64,000 nt of DNA, from contig NZ_QMFY01000001.1 in the NCBI RefSeq assembly GCF_003286915.1, positions 372,001-436,000 on the forward strand, in the 5' to 3' direction. The position numbers and the translations under genes were made by a program. Positions within the stretch are counted from its first letter, which is position 1, and every line of letters begins with the position of its first letter. The DNA is from Pseudochryseolinea flava. Its GTDB lineage: Bacteria; Bacteroidota; Bacteroidia; Cytophagales; Cyclobacteriaceae. This document shows positions 15,336 to 24,944 of the stretch, piece by piece. A model generated the notes under the pieces. The model saw only the letters and a list, made by a program, of their open reading frames with translations, was not told where the DNA came from and ran no database searches.

Positions 15336-15905
15336 CTAAGTTCCGATACTATAGTGAACAGCAATTTCGCCTTGCGAAAAACGAGTTGAATTCAAAAGCT
15401 TCATCCGCTTTACATCTTGTGGTTTGTCGAACAACGAAATCCCGTTGCCTAGCAATACCGGGTACATAATAATGCAGTATTCATCAATGACGTTAAGTCC
15501 TGCGAGTAGTTTATAGACCGACGGGCTGCCGAACATCAAGATATTTTTCCCTGTTTTGTTCTTCAGGGCGTTAACATTTTCAACGATGTGATCGGATATC
15601 ACGGTGATACCACGAGCCTGTTCTTGACGTAAAGAATTTGACAACACGATTTTGTTGGCACTGTTATACCAATTCGAATATCTCACTTCACTGCTTGAAG
15701 CATTTTGATTAAGGTGCGCTGTCGGCCAGTAGGTGTCTAACATTTGAAACGAAACACGTCCAGCTAAAAGAGCGTCGGCGTCATCGGTGAGAGAACACAC
15801 GAAGTCCAGATTCTCCGGACTTTGTGTTAGTTCATCAAATTCACCGGCTTCACCAGCGACAAATCCATCTATGGATGTATGAACGACGAATATCAATTTT
15901 CTCAT
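15336..15905 (-). CDS. Dihydrofolate reductase-family (RibD C-terminal-like) protein
   Basis: 189 residues with the RibD/DHFR-like signature: MRKLIFVVHTSIDGFVAG at the N-terminus, DDADALLAGRVSFQMLDTYW, KIVLSNSL, and ILMFGSPSVYKLLAGLNVID near the middle. These NADPH-dependent reductases are common paralogues in Bacteroidota, usually of unknown substrate, and often lie beside regulators. It is 39 bp from the VOC gene and 42 bp from the epoxide hydrolase gene, all on the same strand. Confidence 0.85.
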   Translation of the reverse strand: MRKLIFVVHTSIDGFVAGEAGEFDELTQSPENLDFVCSLTDDADALLAGRVSFQMLDTYWPTAHLNQNASSSEVRYSNWYNSANKIVLSNSLRQEQARGITVISDHIVENVNALKNKTGKNILMFGSPSVYKLLAGLNVIDEYCIIMYPVLLGNGISLFDKPQDVKRMKLLNSTRFSQGEIAVHYSIGT

Positions 15906-15947
15906 ATTCCTTTATTAACGTCTATACTTCATACGCGTATTCATCCC

Positions 15948-17150
15948 TTACTTCAGGGTGAAAAAGAATTTCTTCAACTCGGCTGCAAATACATCAGGAA
16001 CCTCAAGTGCTGCAAAATGTCCTCCTTCTTTCATTTTTGTATAGCTAACAACATTCACAAATCGCTCTGCCCACTCTTTTGGGAACTGTGCTTCTCTCGG
16101 AAACACAGCAATGCCTGCGGGCACATTCGACTTCTGTAGTGGTGGTGTACCGCTCCACTGCGCTATTGCATCTGCCTTATACATTCGCATTGAGGTACCG
16201 ATCGTTTGTGTGAACCAATAGATTGAGATGTTCGTCAACAATTCGTCTTTGCCACCGAACGCATTCTCTAAAATATCAGGTGTGGCACCGGCCGCGCCAA
16301 AGCTAACGATCCATGCTGCTAATCCCGTTGGAGATTCGTTTAAACCATATGCCAATGATTGAGGTTTCGTTGCTTGAACCATCGCATAAGCTCCTTCCGT
16401 ATACCACCATTGTTGTACGAATTGAGCAAATTGTTTTTCATCCTCACTCATTGTAGTAGGATCTTCCTGTCCCATGGGGTAGCCGATATCTGTGAAGTGA
16501 ACACCTGCAACGACATCAGCATATTTTGACGCTAATGCTTTCGTAACGCCCATACCTACATCACCGCCTGCAGCGTAGAATTTCGTGTAACCAAGATTTT
16601 CAGTCATCAACTTCTTCCAGAGATCTGCTACCGCTTCGGTTGTCAATGATTTTTTTTCGGAGAATCCGAAACCAGGAATCGAGGGAATCACTAGATCAAA
16701 GCTCTGCTCACCTGTTGTAAGCTGCGGAATAATTTTATGAAAGCGATAGTAGCTATCAGGCCAGCCATGTGTAAGAATGAGTGGCTTGCTATTTTTACCA
16801 CTACCCTTTATGTATTGAAAATGAATTTTTACTCCGTCTACTACGGCAATGTATTGCGGGTATTTGTTCAGCGTCGCTTCTTGCTTACGCCAGTCGAAAG
16901 TTGTTGCCCAGTAGTTTACAAGTTTCTTCAAATAGATTTCGCTTGTGCCAAAAGTCCAGTCAGATCCTTGTTCTTCCCCGGGCCACCGCACATTCTTCAA
17001 GCGTGCTTTCAAATCATCAATGTCTGACTGTGGGATACTAACTTTAAATTCTGTTACGTTTTTCATAGTGCTTGTCTTCATGGATTGTGAATAAGAAATT
17101 TTAATACTCGCCACAATTGATAGCAAGATCATTGCAGTGCATTTCATCAT
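15948..17150 (-). CDS. Secreted epoxide hydrolase (alpha/beta fold, EHN domain)
   Basis: The start is placed at MMKCTAMILLSIVASIKISY, a signal peptide; in-frame codons up to 17198 precede it. The EHN domain (FKVSIPQSDIDDLKARLKNV, RWPGEEQGSDW) is followed by the oxyanion segment HGWPDSYYRF, the nucleophile elbow AAGGDVGMG (Asp), and the C-terminal catalytic histidine in EGGHFAALEVPD. Length of about 400 fits microsomal-type epoxide hydrolases. It would hydrolyse epoxides to diols in the periplasm. It heads a likely operon (epoxide hydrolase, DHFR-like, VOC, DUF2911) behind an AraC regulator. Confidence 0.85.
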   Translation of the reverse strand: MMKCTAMILLSIVASIKISYSQSMKTSTMKNVTEFKVSIPQSDIDDLKARLKNVRWPGEEQGSDWTFGTSEIYLKKLVNYWATTFDWRKQEATLNKYPQYIAVVDGVKIHFQYIKGSGKNSKPLILTHGWPDSYYRFHKIIPQLTTGEQSFDLVIPSIPGFGFSEKKSLTTEAVADLWKKLMTENLGYTKFYAAGGDVGMGVTKALASKYADVVAGVHFTDIGYPMGQEDPTTMSEDEKQFAQFVQQWWYTEGAYAMVQATKPQSLAYGLNESPTGLAAWIVSFGAAGATPDILENAFGGKDELLTNISIYWFTQTIGTSMRMYKADAIAQWSGTPPLQKSNVPAGIAVFPREAQFPKEWAERFVNVVSYTKMKEGGHFAALEVPDVFAAELKKFFFTLK

Positions 17151-17296
17151 CGTTTTGTTTTTTGAGTGTCCGTTAAATTGTTCTTCGCAGGAAAGCATCC
17201 GCGCATTATGCTCGATCGCAGGCTATGCTGTAAAAAATTCAGATGCTGTAAAACAAAAAAAAGGCAGGAAAGAAGTATAGAATAAATCCGACATCG

Positions 17297-18088
17297 TCAC
17301 CCTGCGAGGAGTGATCCGCTTTCGGCAACAAGCTCATTTTTTGCACCTAAAAGCAAAGGCGTTAAGCCAGAAAATTGTTTGAACTCACGATTGAAGTGTG
17401 ATTGGTCGGAATAGCCTAATTCGTAGGCTAAATTTGAAAGTGTTTGATAGTTTCCGCGTTGAATGCGAGAAAGCGCTCGCTCGAAACGAACAACTCGCTT
17501 ATAATACGAAGGCGTAAACCCGATAGACTGCAGAAACTTACGTTCGAACTGCCGTTCACTAATGCCATAATTCTTCAACAGTTTGCCATAGTTCACGCTT
17601 GGGCAAAGATTCAAAAAATTCACTACCCGGGCATCGATTGACTTCAGTGCATAAAGGCGTTTCAGCAAACACGCTTCCAAAATCGCAATCCGCGAACGCG
17701 TATCTCGCGCAGCCATGATTCTTTCTGTGACATCATCTGGAAAAAAATGTTTCAACTCCATCACAGCGTCGAGCGTTTCATGGCCGTCGATTCCAAATAA
17801 TGCTTTGACACCATGTGAGAAAAACGAAACAGCAAGGTGCGAATAGGTAGGCTCCATTTGAAAGAATGCTGGTTTCGATGTGATGCCTTTCAAACTTGCG
17901 GCATAGAGACAACTGTAGTGAGCGCTATGAAGAGCATTCTTGCCGTTTAAACATTGAATAACAATTCTTGGATAACGGTCGGCCATCACCTGAAGATTTA
18001 GCATCGATGCGCCGGCGGCATAGATGTCCAACGACCAGTAATACCTTACGTACGGTTTGAGAGCTGGGTGCGGTTGATAGATTAGCAT
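17297..18088 (-). CDS. AraC-family regulator with DUF6597-like N-terminus
   Basis: 263 residues. The N-terminus (YQPHPALKPYVRYYWSLDI) is the usual opening of this AraC subgroup. The C-terminal half carries two HTHs: YGISERQFERKFLQSIGF then TPSYYKRVVRF, and LAYELGYSDQSHFNREFKQF then SGLTPLLL. It lies 146 bp upstream of the epoxide hydrolase gene on the same strand, so it may regulate that run. No effector can be inferred. Confidence 0.85.
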   Translation of the reverse strand: MLIYQPHPALKPYVRYYWSLDIYAAGASMLNLQVMADRYPRIVIQCLNGKNALHSAHYSCLYAASLKGITSKPAFFQMEPTYSHLAVSFFSHGVKALFGIDGHETLDAVMELKHFFPDDVTERIMAARDTRSRIAILEACLLKRLYALKSIDARVVNFLNLCPSVNYGKLLKNYGISERQFERKFLQSIGFTPSYYKRVVRFERALSRIQRGNYQTLSNLAYELGYSDQSHFNREFKQFSGLTPLLLGAKNELVAESGSLLAG

Positions 18089-18381
18089 CGGTAACGTGCG
18101 CTACTTTCGTTCAAGGGTAAAATGTGCGAGCATCGTGTTGCGCACAAACAAATTATAATAGAACATTCAATTTAAGCCAAACACACATTAAGTGTTAAAT
18201 GAAAGTTCCGATGAATAAAACGCTAGTGCCGCTAAAACGTTGCTGGATTAGAATCAGAAAGATAAACAGATACAATACACTTATTAGTTTGCCCGTGCAG
18301 TACGTTTAAACATGCCACATGAATAAATAACGTTTTGCCCTTACGTTTTAGATCGCGCTAACCATGAGGCAGCATTACTTA

Positions 18382-20982
18382 TCATTCACTCTTCAAACTA
18401 TTCACGGGATTGTCGTATGCCGCCTTTGCAGTTTGCGTCGTCACGGTAAATAAGGCGACAAAAAGAATGAGAATTGTTGCCAATACAAAAATCCAAACTT
18501 CAAGATCTATCCGATAGGGAAACAATTCAAGCCAAGCAGTCATGGCAAGCCACGCTAGTGGTGCAAATATTAGAACAGAGATCGCGATTGGCTTCAATGA
18601 CGAAATGCTCAACATCTTGATAATGCTGTACACCGATCCGCCCAACACTTTACGAATACCGATTTCTTTTTTCTTCACTTCAATCATGTACATCGCCATA
18701 CCAAGCAGACCGATACTGGCAATGAAAATAGCCAACAATGTCGCTGCTGCGGAAACCATCTTCATAGAATCAAGAATTTCGAACTTCTGAGCATATTCCA
18801 GATCAGCAAAATGTAGTTCAAAGGGATAATCAACATTATACTGACGATGTATCTTCTCGAGACCATTCTTTAATTCAGCGAGAGATTTGGTATCATCAAG
18901 TTTAATATAAACAAATGACAGCGCTTCGCTGAACTCACATCCAAACAACACGACCGGCGACTTCCTCATGAACGGTGATACAAAAACGAAATCTTTCACG
19001 ACGCCGACAATCTTCCAATCCTTGCCGTTATCTTTTATTGTTTCACCGATAGGATTTTCAAAGTTCATCAATCGCCATGCACTTTCGTTAATTACAACGG
19101 CATTCGAATCGCTGGGGAACTTATCAAGATCCAGGTCTCTACCGGCGATCAGCGTGAGCGATGACGTCGAGACGATTTCTTCATCCACCACAATTCTTTC
19201 TATATTTGTACGCTCTTCAGGGTTCTTGCCCGCCCATTGCATACCACCTGTACTGCTCCACTGTTCTGTAAAAGGTGTGCTCGTACGTGTGACTGAAGTT
19301 GCGAATCCTTGTGTCAATAATTCGTTCTTAAAGGCAGTAAAATTCTTGAGCATGTCGCCTGTGATGGGAACGTACGCGAGTCGATTCGTATCATACCCTT
19401 GATCCATTGCACGGAGAAATTGTGATTGCCTAAATACAACAGTAGCACCAACCATGAGCATGATTGCAAAACCGAACTGCACAACGACAAGACCGCTACG
19501 CATCAATTGATTCATTTTTCCAGAACCACTGAACTTAAAAACACGAATAGCACTAAGGGAAGAAAGATAAAAAGCAGGATAACCTCCGGCAACCAATCCA
19601 ACACTCAGCACAGCAGCAGCAAAGCAGCCCCAAAACCAAATCGGTGCTTCTTGGAAACTAAGCTGCTCGTACATCATGATATTGAACCATGGAAGTAATA
19701 GATACGATAAAACGAGAGACAATGAGGCTGCAAGCGAACACATGATAATGGACTCAACAATAAACTGCATGATCAGCGATCGTCTAACCGCGCCAGTTAC
19801 TTTTCGAACCGATATTTCCTTTGCTCTTTTCTGCGCGCGTGCCGTACTCAGGTTGACGAAATTAATACATCCGATGAGCACTAAACATACGGCGAGAATG
19901 CCGATCACTTTCAATTCATCAATTTTTCCACCGGTTTGAACGCCGTTCTCAAATCCAGAATACAACCGGCTCTTGAGGAGTGGGTGCAAGAATATTTCAA
20001 TATGCTGACCATCTTTGAAGTGCTTTTTTTCTACATCCTTAATTTCCTCGGCAAGTTGGCTTTCGTCAATACCTTCTTTCGTCATCACCAGTGTTGTCAC
20101 TGAATTATTTCCCCAAAATTCATCCACACCTGAAACGCTTTCCAGGAATGCGAAGGGTATAATGTAATCAAAATTAAACGCCGTGTTGCGCGGTAGTTTT
20201 TTAAGAACGCCTGTCACCTTTAATTCGAAAGTATATTCACCTTCACTTACTGTTATCATTTCACCGAAAGCTTCGTCATCGCCGAAAAGGTCATACGCAA
20301 AATCCTCGGTAATCACGATCGATTGAGGGTGCTCTAATGCAGACTCAGCATTACCTTTTATCAATGGGAATGAAAGCATTTTTAGAAATGCAGGATCTGT
20401 ATAAACACCGCTAGTCTTTAACATTTTCTTATCGCCAACTTTGAACCGTTGCGTACCTTCCCATTGCGCAAAGCTCACCGCATGATCGACTCCAGCGAAT
20501 TCGTTTTGTAATGTTGGCGCCAATACACGTGGGGTTGTGTTCCAGCAATTAATTTGGCCATTTTCAAATGACCTATTCCAAGCAATGTAAAGGCGATCTT
20601 TATTGGTGTGAAATTGTTCGAAACTGAATTCGAATTGTATCCAAAGAAATAAAAGTAAGGCACTGGTAAATCCTAAAGCAAGGCCGGAAATGTTTATTGC
20701 AGAAAACGTTTTGGTCCGCGCCATGACGCGAAAGGTGATCTTCGTATAATTTGCTAACATATGCGTGTGTGATAAAGGGTTCGAGAATCGATTTCTGAAG
20801 AGTATCCCTGGCCTGAAAAAGCGCAACGCATTCAAGAGTAGTCGCCACTTAGCCTTCCGCATACCGATATCTTTTACATCGTGATGATAAAGTTCAATTA
20901 AATCACCTTCTATCTGATCAACCAAGTGATCGGGACAAATCGCGCGGATAATTCTTTCTGCTAACGTCGGATATTCCTTCAT
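18382..20982 (-). CDS. MacB/FtsX-type ABC transporter permease with permease-prefix domain
   Basis: 866 residues. A cytosolic prefix (PTLAERIIRAICPDHLVDQI) is followed by the first membrane helix (INISGLALGFTSALLLFLWI), a large periplasmic MacB core, three helices of an FtsX domain, then a second periplasmic domain and a C-terminal FtsX domain (GIRKVLGGSVYSIIKMLSI). No ATPase is adjacent. This single-chain permease next to PadR is a frequent Cytophagales module and probably moves substrates or transmits mechanical force across the envelope. The PadR stop lies 3 bp before its start. Confidence 0.9.
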   Translation of the reverse strand: MKEYPTLAERIIRAICPDHLVDQIEGDLIELYHHDVKDIGMRKAKWRLLLNALRFFRPGILFRNRFSNPLSHTHMLANYTKITFRVMARTKTFSAINISGLALGFTSALLLFLWIQFEFSFEQFHTNKDRLYIAWNRSFENGQINCWNTTPRVLAPTLQNEFAGVDHAVSFAQWEGTQRFKVGDKKMLKTSGVYTDPAFLKMLSFPLIKGNAESALEHPQSIVITEDFAYDLFGDDEAFGEMITVSEGEYTFELKVTGVLKKLPRNTAFNFDYIIPFAFLESVSGVDEFWGNNSVTTLVMTKEGIDESQLAEEIKDVEKKHFKDGQHIEIFLHPLLKSRLYSGFENGVQTGGKIDELKVIGILAVCLVLIGCINFVNLSTARAQKRAKEISVRKVTGAVRRSLIMQFIVESIIMCSLAASLSLVLSYLLLPWFNIMMYEQLSFQEAPIWFWGCFAAAVLSVGLVAGGYPAFYLSSLSAIRVFKFSGSGKMNQLMRSGLVVVQFGFAIMLMVGATVVFRQSQFLRAMDQGYDTNRLAYVPITGDMLKNFTAFKNELLTQGFATSVTRTSTPFTEQWSSTGGMQWAGKNPEERTNIERIVVDEEIVSTSSLTLIAGRDLDLDKFPSDSNAVVINESAWRLMNFENPIGETIKDNGKDWKIVGVVKDFVFVSPFMRKSPVVLFGCEFSEALSFVYIKLDDTKSLAELKNGLEKIHRQYNVDYPFELHFADLEYAQKFEILDSMKMVSAAATLLAIFIASIGLLGMAMYMIEVKKKEIGIRKVLGGSVYSIIKMLSISSLKPIAISVLIFAPLAWLAMTAWLELFPYRIDLEVWIFVLATILILFVALFTVTTQTAKAAYDNPVNSLKSE

Positions 20983-20985
20983 GCA

Positions 20986-21312
20986 TCAGATCGTTTTAAA
21001 TTGCGGCATCATTCCCCAAAGCTCAACACGCTTTTCACGCATGGCTCTTAACACGGCTGTTCCAGCATTGGTAATCGTGTAGATCCGTTTACTCCTTCCC
21101 CCGCGTTCATTTGTCGCGCCACCAACTTTTGATTTGAGGTAGCCTTTGTCTTCTAACTTATACAAAGACACGTGCACCGCGCTAAGCGTTACTTTACGTT
21201 CAAGCCACTTCTCCAACTCCAACGTAATGGCCGCGCCATATGCGTCATCTTCCAAGACTGCAACACTGGTCAACACCAGTTCTTCAAACTCGTTTAAAAA
21301 TTCACGGGCCAT
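20986..21312 (-). CDS. PadR-family transcriptional regulator
   Basis: 108 residues with the PadR winged helix: FEELVLTSVAVLEDDAYGAA, LEKWLERKVTLSAVHVSLYK, LEDKGYLKSKVG, GRSKRIYTITNAG. It is read just before the MacB-like permease gene with a 3-bp gap and is expected to autoregulate and repress the permease operon. Confidence 0.92.
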   Translation of the reverse strand: MAREFLNEFEELVLTSVAVLEDDAYGAAITLELEKWLERKVTLSAVHVSLYKLEDKGYLKSKVGGATNERGGRSKRIYTITNAGTAVLRAMREKRVELWGMMPQFKTI

Positions 21313-21702
21313 TTCCTTCTCATTTCAGAATCAAATAAAACTATCTTCGGTGAACATTGCAAATGCATCCAGGAAACTCTTTTTGAATAACGACCCTTCT
21401 AGCCAAATCAATATAGAGTTCTAAAGCCTGTAAAAAAGGCAATTGCATATGAAGATGGGCCGCATCCATACAAAATCATCTTTCTAACCGACGAATGTTA
21501 GTAGCGAGGCACGAGCACCGGATACACATTTTGTCGATATTAGTATGGTCAAAAAAACTGGTTGTGGTTATGGATTTATGGAAATGGCAACCAGACATTC
21601 TTACTCGCCTCCAAATGAATGATGATCCGCGTTTAATCTATGATGACCATTTGATGTAAAAACGTTATTATATTGGTCCTCAAAAGCTCATAACGCAAAC
21701 AA
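21313..21702. other. 390-bp gap with no supported gene
   Basis: Divergent intergenic region between the PadR gene and a secreted-protein gene. It should hold both promoters, but I find no exact TAnnTTTG element. A 29-codon ORF at 21570-21659 is too short to support. A weak GCCT/AGGC hairpin lies near 21427-21441. Confidence 0.5.
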
Positions 21703-22437
21703 ATGAAACGACTGTCACTACTCTTCTTCGTCATCATAGGGGTGGCTACTAACCTGGCCGCACAAAACCTTTGGATTCAATCTTCCGGGAAGACGAACCG
21801 AGATTGCGGCAGAACAATTATGCATAAATCCGCAGACACGCTATATTTTTTTGATGCAGGAAAAGAACAGTGGCTTGGAAAATTCGAAGGTAACACCATC
21901 TCCTATACCATGCGGCATGACAGCATTTTTAGAAAGCCACTTGCCGGCGCGGAGCTCTATGCCCTGTCATCAACGCCTGAGACGTTACCTGATTCAATTA
22001 AAGGTGAACTATACCTCGGCATCATTCAAGGCGATAGTGTATTGACCTTTGAGATAAAAACAGCGTACGGCGTGAACAAGGAAATTTTTCTCAAACCATC
22101 GCCAACGAAAAGACAAAAATCATTCGAAAAAGAAATCATCACGTTGCTAACAACAAACAGTTTGATGATCGATGCAGCAGCCCTTGTAGGCTCCGACGAT
22201 TCGGATGTGAAAACAATCGCGTATCCAGCAAAAAAAAATGCAGCATTTGAAGGCGATCCTTTTCCTCAAATTGATGGTGTGTATAAAATAAGAGGTATTT
22301 ACTTTTTATTCGTGCCGTTCCGAGGCGAGAAACTTTTTCAAATAATCGAAGTTAATCAACAGGGGATGCTCATAGAAACGGTTTGTACTACCCCGCGTCG
22401 GCGCATTCAAATTTCGAAAGCGCCCAGAAAAAAATAA
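21703..22437 (+). CDS. Secreted hypothetical protein
   Basis: 244 residues with a signal peptide ending NLAAQ. The mature chain alternates beta strands and charged turns (SADTLYFFDAGKEQWLGKFE; ELYLGIIQGDSVLTFEIKT) and ends in a basic tail (RRRIQISKAPRKK). No family recognised. It converges with the DUF2200 gene across a 60-bp gap. Confidence 0.65.
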   Translation: MKRLSLLFFVIIGVATNLAAQNLWIQSSGKTNRDCGRTIMHKSADTLYFFDAGKEQWLGKFEGNTISYTMRHDSIFRKPLAGAELYALSSTPETLPDSIKGELYLGIIQGDSVLTFEIKTAYGVNKEIFLKPSPTKRQKSFEKEIITLLTTNSLMIDAAALVGSDDSDVKTIAYPAKKNAAFEGDPFPQIDGVYKIRGIYFLFVPFRGEKLFQIIEVNQQGMLIETVCTTPRRRIQISKAPRKK

Positions 22438-22497
22438 TTTTTATATACTTCGCATACGACATTCATTTCTCTGACGAACACATTGTCTACAATGACC

Positions 22498-22863
22498 TTA
22501 CGCGCTTCGTAAAATCTTCTCCATTTTTTTACCTTTCGCCAATTCATCCACAAGCTTATCCAAATATCTGACTTGTTGCGTTAATGGATTCTTGATCTCT
22601 TCAACACGATATCCACAGATGACACCCGTAATAAGATTTGCATGACGATTGATCGACGCTTGTTCAAAAAATTCCGCGAACGTCACCTTTTTAGAAACTA
22701 GCTCTTTTAACTTTTTGTCATCAAATCCTGTAAGCCAGGTAATGACTTCATGCAACTCCTCTTTCGATCTTCCTTTCTTCTCTACCTTCTGGATGTACAT
22801 GGGATACACCGATGCGAATGTCATCGTTGCAATACGTTTGTCATGGTCTCTTGAATCGTTCAT
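22498..22863 (-). CDS. DUF2200 family protein
   Basis: 121 residues matching the DUF2200 (COG4898) pattern: [61 protein letters not shown] and [20 protein letters not shown]. Small cytosolic protein of unknown biochemical role, found in many bacteria as a single gene. Length is typical. Confidence 0.9.
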   Translation of the reverse strand: MNDSRDHDKRIATMTFASVYPMYIQKVEKKGRSKEELHEVITWLTGFDDKKLKELVSKKVTFAEFFEQASINRHANLITGVICGYRVEEIKNPLTQQVRYLDKLVDELAKGKKMEKILRSA

Positions 22864-22964
22864 AGGCGAATCTGCTTTCTATTTTCGAATTTAATATAAG
22901 TTAGCAGTATACCGAACAGTACAAGCGTTTGCAAGCAAGCCACTCCAAATATAGGCACATCATG

Positions 22965-22992
22965 AAGTTGCCTCGACATTCACGGGCAACTT
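22965..22992 (-). terminator. Hairpin after the NTF2-like gene
   Basis: AAGTTGCC (22965-22972) pairs perfectly with GGCAACTT (22985-22992) just beyond the NTF2-like stop. No T-run follows on the minus strand, so termination strength is uncertain. Confidence 0.4.
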
Positions 22993-23004
22993 TCAAAACC
23001 GGAT

Positions 23005-23370
23005 CTACTTCGGCACAATCCTTGGAATGTTATGAATAACTTTCCATTGACCGTTCGTATGGCACAAGTTTATCGTCGAATTGAATTTCAGGCGAGAACT
23101 TTCTAATTGTACTGTCGCATAGGCAAGATTTCCATCAATATTCACAGAATCAAATTGAATCGTTCGCGGTGCGCCGCCGAATCGTTTCGATCCTACGAGC
23201 GCCTTGTAATCTTCTTTTGAAAAAATGAAGATACCATGCTCATTGAAAAATCCATCCTGAACATTATGAAACTGTGGATGCAAGATATGTTCAAGCAATG
23301 AAACATCATTTGTATCGCCCGCTTTAACAAAAGTTGCAATTGCATCTTTTACCTGTTCTGTTGTATTCAT
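23005..23370 (-). CDS. NTF2-like (lumazine-binding type) protein
   Basis: 121 residues of the NTF2/SnoaL fold: TEQVKDAIATFVKAGDTNDV, SLLEHILHPQFHNVQ, AYATVQLESSRLKFNSTINL and a C-terminal WKVIHNIPRIV. Such proteins are small-molecule binders or enzymes. It starts 5 bp after the azoreductase-like gene and forms an operon with it and an ECF sigma factor that has a similar NTF2/SnoaL domain at its own C-terminus. Confidence 0.85.
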   Translation of the reverse strand: MNTTEQVKDAIATFVKAGDTNDVSLLEHILHPQFHNVQDGFFNEHGIFIFSKEDYKALVGSKRFGGAPRTIQFDSVNIDGNLAYATVQLESSRLKFNSTINLCHTNGQWKVIHNIPRIVPK

Positions 23371-23375
23371 AGTAA

Positions 23376-23957
23376 TTAAATTATTTTCGTTATTCTTTGT
23401 TTAAGCAGCGGCAGCGTTTGGCTTAGGTATTCAGGATTAGTGGTACCATCCGCACAAAATATATTCGTATTCGACAAGCCGATGAAAGCAAGGATGCCTC
23501 TCAAGTAATGTTCGAAATTTTCATCTTGTGTGATGTCATCTTTTTTTCCACCCATTGTTGTGATCAGGTAGGAAGACTTATCGCGCAACAATCCCATATA
23601 TTGTCCATCATTGTAAGAGAACGTCTTGTTCACACGAACCACATGATCCAAGTAGGATTTCAATGACGACGGGATTTGGAAATTGTACATCGGGCACGTG
23701 ATCAAAATATCATCGCACGCAAGTAGTTCATTGATCAACCCATTCGACAAGGCTAGTTCATCATTATCCAACCCAGAAAAGAACGCTTGTACCGTCGCTT
23801 GGGACAAGTGCGGAACTTGCTCACTTTGCAAGTCGCGGGTAATGACGCGCGCTCCCGGAAATTTCTTCAACCAGTGCGAAACAAAGTGATCACCTAAATC
23901 TCGGCTAATGGAGCCAATATGTCTGATGCTCGAATCGATCCTCAAAAGTGTCTTCAT
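23376..23957 (-). CDS. FMN-dependent NADH-azoreductase family protein
   Basis: 193 residues: LLRIDSSIRHIGSISRDLGD (flavin phosphate loop), CPMYNFQIPSSLKSYLDHVV, KTFSYNDGQYMGLLRDKSSY and LITTMGGKKDD. It is a diverged paralogue of the azoreductase at 8626-9228. It sits 45 bp after the ECF sigma gene and 5 bp before the NTF2-like gene, so it is probably a target of that sigma factor. Confidence 0.88.
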   Translation of the reverse strand: MKTLLRIDSSIRHIGSISRDLGDHFVSHWLKKFPGARVITRDLQSEQVPHLSQATVQAFFSGLDNDELALSNGLINELLACDDILITCPMYNFQIPSSLKSYLDHVVRVNKTFSYNDGQYMGLLRDKSSYLITTMGGKKDDITQDENFEHYLRGILAFIGLSNTNIFCADGTTNPEYLSQTLPLLKQRITKII

Positions 23958-24002
23958 ATTTTTTGTATAAAGACAAATAAGTCCGCCACGAACGTGACAA
24001 GT

Positions 24003-24830
24003 TTATGTTGTTTTGATCAGTTTTAATTTTTCAGGATCTACTATCGAATAGATCGAATCTACTTTGCCTTCGTCATCGAACGAAAATACTTGACAATTAT
24101 AGAGACGATTATTCTGCCAAAAACAAATGGCTGGCTGATGATTGATCATCATAAACGTATATTTTTTACCTTCGAGAAAAAGTGCATACACATGTTGAAG
24201 CATATGAAGCGTAGCATCGCGACCGATAGCGACATCGGCCACTACACGAACAGAGGCACCTCCGTCCGCCATTACTTTGATGTCGTTAGCCAAAAGGTTC
24301 TCAAGTGTTTTCACATCGGCATTCACAACTGCCTCAATGTAATCCGACAGCTTCTGTTGATGTTTCAGATGATCTTGAGGAGTATAATCCTGGAGTTCTT
24401 TCTTTGCACGACCATATAACTGTCTGGCATTATCGGGAGAAATCTCAATTGCCGCAGCAATTTCTTCGTGGGAATAATTGAATGCTTCCCGCAGAATGTA
24501 GACAGCGCGTTCCTTGGGATTCAATTTTTCCATGAGCACAAGCAATGTGTATTGGGCGAGTTGTTCGCGGTTCAATTGTGTTTCCGCTGTCTCGGTTGAC
24601 ACAGGTTCGGGTAACCAAACACCATACTGAGTACTTTTCTTAAGGCGTCCCTTAACATTGATGGAGTGATTGATTACCATTCTCGTGAGATAATGCACTT
24701 CGTTGTCGATCTTACTTTTATCGAGGTGGATGTATTTCTCCATCACGTCTTGAACGGCATCTTTCGCATCTTCAAAAGAACCTAAAATATTATACGAATA
24801 GGTGAGTAGCTTTCGATATGCCGCGTCCAT
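24003..24830 (-). CDS. ECF41-like RNA polymerase sigma factor with C-terminal SnoaL domain
   Basis: Sigma region 2 (LLTYSYNILGSFEDAKDAVQ), a linker with the ECF41 motif WLPEP, region 4 (LNPKERAVYILREAFNYSHE, ARQLYGRAKKEL), then an NTF2/SnoaL-like domain (about 160 to the end) with MADGGAS and VDPEKL, counterparts of the ECF41 motifs DGGGR and NPDKL. In that family the extension modulates activity in place of an anti-sigma factor. I place the start at ATG 24830, which opens directly into region 2; in-frame ATGs at 24836 and 24878 are possible. Its azoreductase and NTF2-like neighbours fit ECF41 contexts. Confidence 0.85.
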   Translation of the reverse strand: MDAAYRKLLTYSYNILGSFEDAKDAVQDVMEKYIHLDKSKIDNEVHYLTRMVINHSINVKGRLKKSTQYGVWLPEPVSTETAETQLNREQLAQYTLLVLMEKLNPKERAVYILREAFNYSHEEIAAAIEISPDNARQLYGRAKKELQDYTPQDHLKHQQKLSDYIEAVVNADVKTLENLLANDIKVMADGGASVRVVADVAIGRDATLHMLQHVYALFLEGKKYTFMMINHQPAICFWQNNRLYNCQVFSFDDEGKVDSIYSIVDPEKLKLIKTT

Positions 24831-24944
24831 AGTCATACTTTTCAACACTAGACAAATAGCCTGATCCAAATGTGACAAAAAAAGAACTTGTTTGAAAAAA
24901 TAAATTCTTGCAATGCTTCTTCATGGAATTCACTATTTTAAGCT

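Noticed and set aside
21570-21659. 29-codon ORF in the gap before the secreted-protein gene
   Set aside because: No ribosome site, no homology I recognise, and short enough to arise by chance.
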